Shown here piece by piece: positions 23,939 through 28,600 of a stretch of DNA of 28,600 nt (positions are counted from its first letter, which is position 1; each line of letters starts with the position of its first letter). The notes beneath the pieces were generated by a model, which was not told where the DNA came from, made no database searches, and was given only the letters and a program-made list of their open reading frames with translations. This DNA is from JAEUMW01 sp039807745. GTDB lineage: Bacteria > Pseudomonadota > Gammaproteobacteria > Burkholderiales > JAEUMW01. The position numbers were made by a program, and so were the translations under genes. The stretch lies in NCBI GenBank assembly GCA_039807745.1, contig JBDHRV010000031.1, forward strand, positions 1-28,600, written 5' to 3'.

Positions 23939-24556
23939 ATGGCGTCCGACCTCGTGTTGAAGAGCGCGCTGGTCGGGGTGATCATGGCCGCGGCGGTCGG
24001 CCCGATCTGGATGCTGTGCTTCCGCCGCGCGCTGGTCGAAGGCTTCTGGGCCGGCTTCGCCTCGGGGCTCGGAGCGGCGGGGGCGGATGCGCTGTACGCG
24101 GCAGTGGCGGCTTTCGGGCTCACCTTCATTTCCGATTTCCTCATCGCGCACCGCTCGGCCTTTCTCTTCGGCGCGAGCGTTTTCCTGATCTGGCTCGGTG
24201 CGAGGATGTTCCGCGCGCGGCCCGGGCGGATGCCCACCGCCGTCCATGCCTCGGGTCTCGCACAGGCGTGCGGCGTGACGCTGGTGCTGACCCTTGCGAA
24301 CCCGATGACGATCCTCTCGTTTCTCGCGATCTTCGCGGCACTCGGTCTGACCGGTGCGCGCGACCTTGCGACCGCAACCGCGATGGTGCTCGGGGTGTTC
24401 CTGGGTGCGGCCTCGTGGTGGTTGGTCCTGTGCGCGCTGGCGGCACGCATCGGCCCCAGGCTCGGCGATGCCACGTTCGTTGCGCTGAACCGGGCTGCCG
24501 GCGCTTTCGTCGTCGCCTTCGCTGGCTATCAGTTGCTGCTGCTGGGTCGCGGCTGA
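23939..24556 (+). CDS. LysE/RhtB-family amino acid exporter (205 aa)
   Basis: Inner-membrane protein with about six hydrophobic helices, the size and layout of LysE/RhtB exporters. The N-terminal block has the family-typical MAAAVGPIWMLCFRRALVEGFWAGFASGLGAAGADALYA pattern, and helix 4 has LTLANPMTILSFLAIFA. It begins 33 bases after the deacetylase gene and may belong to the same transcript. The ATG lies at the end of a short AT/GC mixed gap without a strong Shine-Dalgarno. The substrate is unknown. It is convergent with the Mut7-C gene, with 3 bases between the stops and no room for a separate terminator. Confidence 0.9.
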   Translation: MASDLVLKSALVGVIMAAAVGPIWMLCFRRALVEGFWAGFASGLGAAGADALYAAVAAFGLTFISDFLIAHRSAFLFGASVFLIWLGARMFRARPGRMPTAVHASGLAQACGVTLVLTLANPMTILSFLAIFAALGLTGARDLATATAMVLGVFLGAASWWLVLCALAARIGPRLGDATFVALNRAAGAFVVAFAGYQLLLLGRG

Positions 24557-24559
24557 GAG

Positions 24560-25039
24560 TCAGTGCAACACCGCGAGTCGTTGGTGTTGCCAGGCTTCGA
24601 GCCGTTCGCGCATCCGGCGATAGTGAGACCCGCGCCAGTAGACCCGCCCGCAGCCAGGACACGCCGAAACCGGTTCCGCATCGCCCATCGGCAGCCAGGG
24701 GAAGCGTGCGCGCTGGCCGGCCGTCGCGGGCAGCAGAGGGGTGTTGTCGACCAGGCAGCGGGTGAAGGCGCGGGACAACCAGTCCAGACCGAACGCGCTC
24801 GCGATGACCTGCGCCTGGTCCTCGAGCCGCGGTGAAGGCAGGATCATCGCGATGCCGGCGGCCGCCTTGTGCTCGTGGATGCGCCGGTCCAGGGTCAGGA
24901 AGCGCCGGGCCTCGGCCTGGCACTGCTGCAGCAGCACCCGATCCCGGATGCCGTCGCTCGCGAGCGCGGCGTCGTACCCTGCGGCCCGCAGGTAGCGGCA
25001 CAGTCGGGCCAGCATCTCGTCGCAGAGAAAGCGTTCCAT
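24560..25039 (-). CDS. Mut7-C RNase-fold (PIN-like) protein with incomplete zinc ribbon (159 aa)
   Basis: Family of small proteins with a PIN-like nuclease domain followed by a zinc ribbon. The start FLCDEMLARLCRYLRAAGYD carries the acidic Asp7-Glu8, and FLTLDRR carries a further conserved Asp51. The C-terminal ribbon reads FTRCLVDNTPL and then SACPGCGRVYWRGSHYRRM. Family members usually have CxxC in both halves; here the first pair is Cys95 and Asp98, so one of four zinc ligands is lost, while Cys127 and Cys130 remain. RNA cleavage is inferred from the fold. The gene stands alone, with its start at ATG 25039 and 252 bases to the divergent ybiB start. Confidence 0.88.
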   Translation of the reverse strand: MERFLCDEMLARLCRYLRAAGYDAALASDGIRDRVLLQQCQAEARRFLTLDRRIHEHKAAAGIAMILPSPRLEDQAQVIASAFGLDWLSRAFTRCLVDNTPLLPATAGQRARFPWLPMGDAEPVSACPGCGRVYWRGSHYRRMRERLEAWQHQRLAVLH

Positions 25040-25291
25040 GGCGTCTCTCGCCGGCGATTATTCGCTGCGGTCCAAAGCAGCACAAGCCGGCGGGCACCTG
25101 ACCAGTGCACGCACCACCATAAGGCAATTTCCGGGAACTGCGCACCATGAGGCCGCGGCAATCGTCGCGCGGCGCCGCCGATGCGCCATAACGTATTGAA
25201 GTTACGCAGTAATGCGTGATGGCATGGGCGTTGCTGACCGCGAGTTCCGCAACCGGCGTCGCCGACCTTCTTCCCGTCCACCGGAATCGAT

Positions 25292-26272
25292 ATGGCTTAC
25301 TCGTTTTACATCAAGGAGATTGGTCGCGGCAAGGAGCGGGCGCGCGATCTCCTGGCGGAGGAGGCTTACCATCTCTTCGCCGCGCTTCTCGACGGGGGCG
25401 TGCCGGAGCTCGAGCTGGGCGCGATCCTCATGACGCTGCGGATGAAGGGCGAGTCGGCGTCCGAGGTCCTGGGCTTCCAGCGCGCCGTCGACGAGCGTAC
25501 GCAGCGGCTGCGGTTCGAGAGCGCGGTGCGACCGATCGTCATTCCCAGCTACAACGGTGCACGCGATGCGCCGAACCTGCTGCCTCTGGTGGCGCTGCTG
25601 CTGACGCGGCTCGGCATCCCGGTGCTGATCCACGGTGTGCTGCACGGCGCGGGGCGGGTCGCGACCGTTTACGTGCTGCGCGAGCTCGGCATCCTGCCGA
25701 GCGTGAGCCTCGCCCAGGCCGAGGCCCAGCTCGAGACCGAAGGGCTCGCCTTTCTGCCGACCCAGGTGGTCGCTCCCGGCCTCGCGACCCTGCTCGCGTT
25801 GCGCAGCCGGCTCGGAGTGCGCAATGTCTCCCACACGCTGGTGAAACTGATGAATCCGTTCGCGGGGGACAGCGTGCTCATGTTGAGCGCCTCCCACCCC
25901 TACTACCTCAACGTCATCCGCGATCACATGCTGGTCACGGGCGGCCGCGGGCTGCTCCTGCGCGCGACCGAGGGCGAGGCGTTCGCCAATCCGAAGCGCC
26001 GGCCGCGTATCGAGCACTTCGCGGACGGTCGGATGGAGGCGCTGTTCGAGGAGGAATGCGGGCCGCTCGCAATGCTGCCGAATCTGCCGCAGGGTGTCGA
26101 CGCCACCACGTCCGCGGCGTGGATCCGGCGCGCGCTGGCGGCCGAGGTCCCGGTGCCGCTGCCGATCCTGCACCAGCTCGCGTGCTGTCTCTACGCGTCG
26201 GGCTACAGCAGCGACATGCACCAGGCGAAAGCCGTGGTCGCGGTGGCCACGCGCGGGGTGTCGGCCGCCTGA
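25292..26272 (+). CDS. ybiB: YbiB-family DNA-binding protein (TrpD-like fold, 326 aa)
   Basis: Homologue of E. coli YbiB, a member of the glycosyltransferase family 3 / anthranilate phosphoribosyltransferase fold that lacks that activity and binds nucleic acids. Evidence: an N-terminal helical domain (DLLAEEAYHLFAALLDGGVPELELGAILMTLRMKGES), FVIPSY-like IVIPSYNGARDAPNLLPLVALLLTRLG, HGVLH in the position of the glycine-rich loop, LGVRNVSHTLVKLMNPF, and ASHPYYLNV. The length matches. A GGAA lies before the ATG and the 252-base upstream gap holds no clear promoter. E. coli ybiB is LexA-regulated; I see no LexA box here. 140 bases separate it from sodB. Confidence 0.9.
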   Translation: MAYSFYIKEIGRGKERARDLLAEEAYHLFAALLDGGVPELELGAILMTLRMKGESASEVLGFQRAVDERTQRLRFESAVRPIVIPSYNGARDAPNLLPLVALLLTRLGIPVLIHGVLHGAGRVATVYVLRELGILPSVSLAQAEAQLETEGLAFLPTQVVAPGLATLLALRSRLGVRNVSHTLVKLMNPFAGDSVLMLSASHPYYLNVIRDHMLVTGGRGLLLRATEGEAFANPKRRPRIEHFADGRMEALFEEECGPLAMLPNLPQGVDATTSAAWIRRALAAEVPVPLPILHQLACCLYASGYSSDMHQAKAVVAVATRGVSAA

Positions 26273-26340
26273 GCCGGCGCTCGCGGCCGCGGAAACGTAA
26301 TCGCGGCGCCGCGGACTAAGGGATACGGAAACGGTCCGGT

Positions 26341-26370
26341 TTGCCGGGCCTCCGGGCGGTTCTGTAGAAT
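26341..26370 (+). promoter_or_regulatory. Predicted sigma-70 promoter of sodB
   Basis: TTGCCG (26341-26346) and TAGAAT (26365-26370) are spaced by 18 bases, 43 bases before the sodB ATG. The -10 matches consensus at five of six positions and the -35 at three. A good AAGGAGAG ribosome-binding site lies at about 26399-26406. Confidence 0.5.
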
Positions 26371-26412
26371 CGCCGCTCCCCGATCCGCCTCAAGTTCACA
26401 AGGAGAGACACG

Positions 26413-26994
26413 ATGGTCCACGAGCTTCCCGCTCTGCCGTACGCCATGGACGCGCTCGCGCCGCACATCTCGAAGGAGACCTTCGAATACCACTACGGCA
26501 AGCATCACCAGGCCTATGTCACCAACCTGAACAATCTCATCAAGGGCACCGAGTTCGAGAATGCGTCCCTGGAGGAGATCATCAAGAAATCGTCCGCCGG
26601 CATCTTCAACAACTCGGCCCAGGTGTGGAACCACACCTTCTTCTGGCACAGCATGAAACCCGGCGGTGGCGGCGCGCCCTCGGGTGCTCTCGCCGCTGCG
26701 ATCGACAAGAAATGGGGATCGTGCGATGCCTTCAAGGAGGCGTTCACGAAGAGCGCGGTCGGCAACTTCGGTTCCGGCTGGACCTGGCTCGTGAAGAAAC
26801 CGGACGGCTCGGTGGACATCGTCAACACCAGCAATGCCGCCACGCCGATCACCGGCGCTGATCTGCCGCTGCTCACGCTGGACGTGTGGGAGCACGCGTA
26901 CTACATCGACTACCGGAACGCGCGGCCGAAGTTCGTGGAGACGTTCCTCGCCAACCTCTGTAACTGGGATTTCGCGGCGAAGAATTTTGGCTGA
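26413..26994 (+). CDS. sodB: Superoxide dismutase, iron type (193 aa)
   Basis: Converts superoxide to hydrogen peroxide and oxygen in the cytoplasm. Metal ligands His27, His74, Asp157 and His161 are all present in the family contexts FEYHYGKHHQAYV, QVWNHTFFWHSM and LDVWEHAYYIDYRN. Gln69 (FNNSAQVWNH) in the N-terminal half and the AVGNFGSGWTWLV block point to iron rather than manganese. Length is standard for SodB. It has a strong ribosome-binding site (AAGGAGAG) and its own predicted promoter, and is followed by a hairpin terminator. The protein has no signal peptide. Confidence 0.97.
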   Translation: MVHELPALPYAMDALAPHISKETFEYHYGKHHQAYVTNLNNLIKGTEFENASLEEIIKKSSAGIFNNSAQVWNHTFFWHSMKPGGGGAPSGALAAAIDKKWGSCDAFKEAFTKSAVGNFGSGWTWLVKKPDGSVDIVNTSNAATPITGADLPLLTLDVWEHAYYIDYRNARPKFVETFLANLCNWDFAAKNFG

Positions 26995-27020
26995 TTCGCA
27001 CCAAGGTATGGCACTCGAGG

Positions 27021-27043
27021 AAGGCCCCGCGCGGGGTCTTTCT
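27021..27043 (+). terminator. Rho-independent terminator after sodB
   Basis: GGCCCC and GGGGTC form a hairpin around GCGC, followed by TTTCT, about 27 bases after the sodB stop. It separates sodB from selO, whose start lies only 11 bases further on, so selO may depend on partial readthrough or on an internal promoter. Confidence 0.7.
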
Positions 27044-27053
27044 CGTATTCGGG

Positions 27054-28600
27054 GTGACGAGGATCCGCTCGCTCAGCTTCGATAACACCTTCGTCAACCG
27101 GCTGCCCGGCGACCCGGTGGTGGGGCAGGGCGTACGACAGGTGCGCGGGGCGCTCTACTCGCGGGTGGAGCCGACCCCGGTGGCGGCGCCGCGACTCATC
27201 GCTTACTCGCCGGAGGTGGCCGCGCTCGTTGGCCTCGATGCGGCCGATGTCGAATCGCCGGCCTTCGTGCAGGTGTTCGGCGGCAATGCGCTCGTCGACG
27301 GCATGCAGCCCTACGCAGCGAACTACGGCGGCCACCAGTTCGGCCGCTGGGCCGGCCAGCTCGGCGACGGCCGCGCCATCACCCTGGGCGAGGCGATCAA
27401 CGCCCGCGGCGAGCGCTGGGAGCTGCAGCTCAAGGGGGCGGGGCCCACGCCGTACGCACGCCGCGCCGACGGTCGCGCCGTGCTGCGCTCCTCGGTGCGC
27501 GAATTCCTGTGCAGCGAGGCGATGCATCACCTCGGCATTCCCACCACCCGCGCCCTGAGCCTGGTGGCCACCGGCGAGCAAGTCTGGCGCGACATGTTCT
27601 ACGACGGTCATCCCAAGGCCGAGCCGGGCGCGGTGGTCTGCCGTGTGGCACCTTCCTTCATCCGCTTCGGCAACTTCGAGCTGCCGGCAGCGCGCGGCGA
27701 CGTCGCGCTCTTGAAGCAGCTGATCGACTTCACGATCGAGCGCGATTTCCCGGAGCTGCGCGCGGCAAGCGCGGAAGCACTCTACGCGGACTGGTTCGCG
27801 GAGGTTTGCGAGCGCACCGCGCGCATGGTGGCGCACTGGATGCGCGTCGGCTTCGTGCACGGGGTGATGAACACCGACAATATGTCGATCCTGGGGCTCA
27901 CCATCGACTACGGTCCGTACGGGTGGATCGACGACTTCGACCCGGGCTGGACGCCGAACACGACGGATGCACAGGGACGGCGCTACTGCTTCGGTCAGCA
28001 GGCACAGATCGCCTATTGGAATCTCGGTCGTCTCGCCACCGCGCTGACACGCGTCTTCGACTCCAACGATCCGCTGCAGGCGGGGCTGCAGCGCTACGTC
28101 GAGGCTTATGTCGCGGCAGACCGCGGCAACATCGCCGCCAAGCTGGGCTTGGCCGAGTGCCGCGACGAGGACGTGGACCTGATGCAGTCCCTTCACACGC
28201 TGCTGCAGGAAGGCGAGGTCGACATGACCTTGTTCTTTCGCTCGCTCGGCGAGGTGGATCTCGATGCGCCCACACTCGCGCCGCTCACGCACGCGTTCTA
28301 CGACGAGGGCAGGCAGCAACGCACGGCGCCCGCATTCGGCGACTGGCTCGCTCGTTACGCCGCGCGCGTCCGCCGCGACGCTCTGCCGGCCGCGCAACGC
28401 CGTGCCCGCATGCATGCCGCGAATCCACGCTACGTGCTGCGCAACTGTCTCGCGCAGCAGGCGATCGACCGCGCACAGGCAGGCGACGATTCGGAGATCC
28501 ACGAGTTGCTCGACGTGTTGCGGAGCCCCTACGAGGATCAACCCGGTCGCGAGCGATTCGCGCAGCTGCGACCGGACTGGGCACGCCATCGCGCCGGCTG
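27054..28600 (+). CDS. selO: SelO (YdiU) pseudokinase protein AMPylator, 3' end beyond the window
   Basis: Transfers AMP from ATP to Ser, Thr or Tyr of target proteins through an inverted kinase fold; in bacteria it acts in the oxidative stress response. About 515 residues are visible. Landmarks: SFDNTFVNRLPGDP (8-21), YGGHQFGRWAGQLGDGRAITLGE (91-113), LQLKGAGPTPYARRADGRAVLRSSVREFLCSEAM (124-157, ATP-binding Lys and Arg residues), SFIRFGNFE (201-209), GVMNTDNMSILGLTIDYGPYGWIDDFDP (270-297, with the catalytic and metal-binding acids at about 275 and 285). The frame is open to the window end at a point where relatives have only a few residues left, usually a Cys-rich tail. The start is GTG 27054 (no ATG fits; the frame is open upstream through the sodB terminator). 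The ribosome-binding site is weak. Its position after sodB fits a stress role. Confidence 0.93.
   Translation, partial: MTRIRSLSFDNTFVNRLPGDPVVGQGVRQVRGALYSRVEPTPVAAPRLIAYSPEVAALVGLDAADVESPAFVQVFGGNALVDGMQPYAANYGGHQFGRWAGQLGDGRAITLGEAINARGERWELQLKGAGPTPYARRADGRAVLRSSVREFLCSEAMHHLGIPTTRALSLVATGEQVWRDMFYDGHPKAEPGAVVCRVAPSFIRFGNFELPAARGDVALLKQLIDFTIERDFPELRAASAEALYADWFAEVCERTARMVAHWMRVGFVHGVMNTDNMSILGLTIDYGPYGWIDDFDPGWTPNTTDAQGRRYCFGQQAQIAYWNLGRLATALTRVFDSNDPLQAGLQRYVEAYVAADRGNIAAKLGLAECRDEDVDLMQSLHTLLQEGEVDMTLFFRSLGEVDLDAPTLAPLTHAFYDEGRQQRTAPAFGDWLARYAARVRRDALPAAQRRARMHAANPRYVLRNCLAQQAIDRAQAGDDSEIHELLDVLRSPYEDQPGRERFAQLRPDWARHRAG

Noticed and set aside
25204..25217. ACGCA-GTAA-TGCGT inverted repeat upstream of ybiB
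   Set aside because: Short arms, matches no operator I know (not a LexA box), and one such repeat is expected by chance in this much sequence.

Overview
The window is GC-rich, densely coded chromosomal DNA from a Gram-negative bacterium, most likely a betaproteobacterium. This rests on codon use, the argD-argF-argG cluster, an iron superoxide dismutase with a SelO gene downstream, a PA0069-type radical SAM protein, YbiB and a MacAB-like exporter. The genus cannot be fixed from the sequence. No rRNA, tRNA, CRISPR array or intact insertion sequence was seen.

Layout: (1) 1-4600, minus strand. A decayed serine beta-lactamase-family hydrolase abuts the stop codon of a periplasmic L-asparaginase gene. 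Upstream of that lie an AbgA-like M20 amidohydrolase and a DcuC-family transporter, 4 bases apart. An FNR/Anr-type palindrome sits about 31 bases upstream of a plausible -10 for the dcuC-like gene, so the set looks like an oxygen-regulated acidic amino acid or amide scavenging unit. (2) 4477-5291 is an unassigned stretch ending in GAGTAA repeats just before an AAA/DUF4143 ATPase gene. (3) 6542-12486, minus strand: an Orn/Lys/Arg-type decarboxylase, argD, argF, a small cytochrome c'-like gene and argG. The cytochrome start overlaps the argF stop. (4) 12615-14777, plus strand: an NfeD/ClpP-class protease and a slipin (membrane-microdomain pair), ending at a strong bidirectional terminator.

(5) 14848-15397, minus strand: two tandem genes for tiny secreted glycine-rich proteins (65 and 100 aa). 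They share a Sec signal peptide, an IKNNVR(H/D)N motif and an identical C-terminus (poly-Gly followed by VCR). I do not recognise this family, and it is the most novel-looking item here. (6) 15676-19933, plus strand and divergent from the pair: a four-gene MacAB-like exporter (adaptor, ATPase, two permeases). Such pumps take substrates from the periplasm, so the neighbouring secreted peptides are candidate substrates; this is inference only.

(7) 20090-21016: a CBM48-like/glycogen-recognition-fold small protein with a basic low-complexity tail, and a convergent unknown membrane protein. (8) 21202-24556, plus strand: a PA0069-family radical SAM protein, a Sel1-repeat protein and a histone-deacetylase-family hydrolase joined by start/stop overlaps, then a LysE/RhtB exporter. 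(9) 24560-28600: a Mut7-C RNase-fold protein with an incomplete zinc ribbon (minus strand), then ybiB, sodB with its terminator, and selO, which runs off the window end lacking only its last residues.
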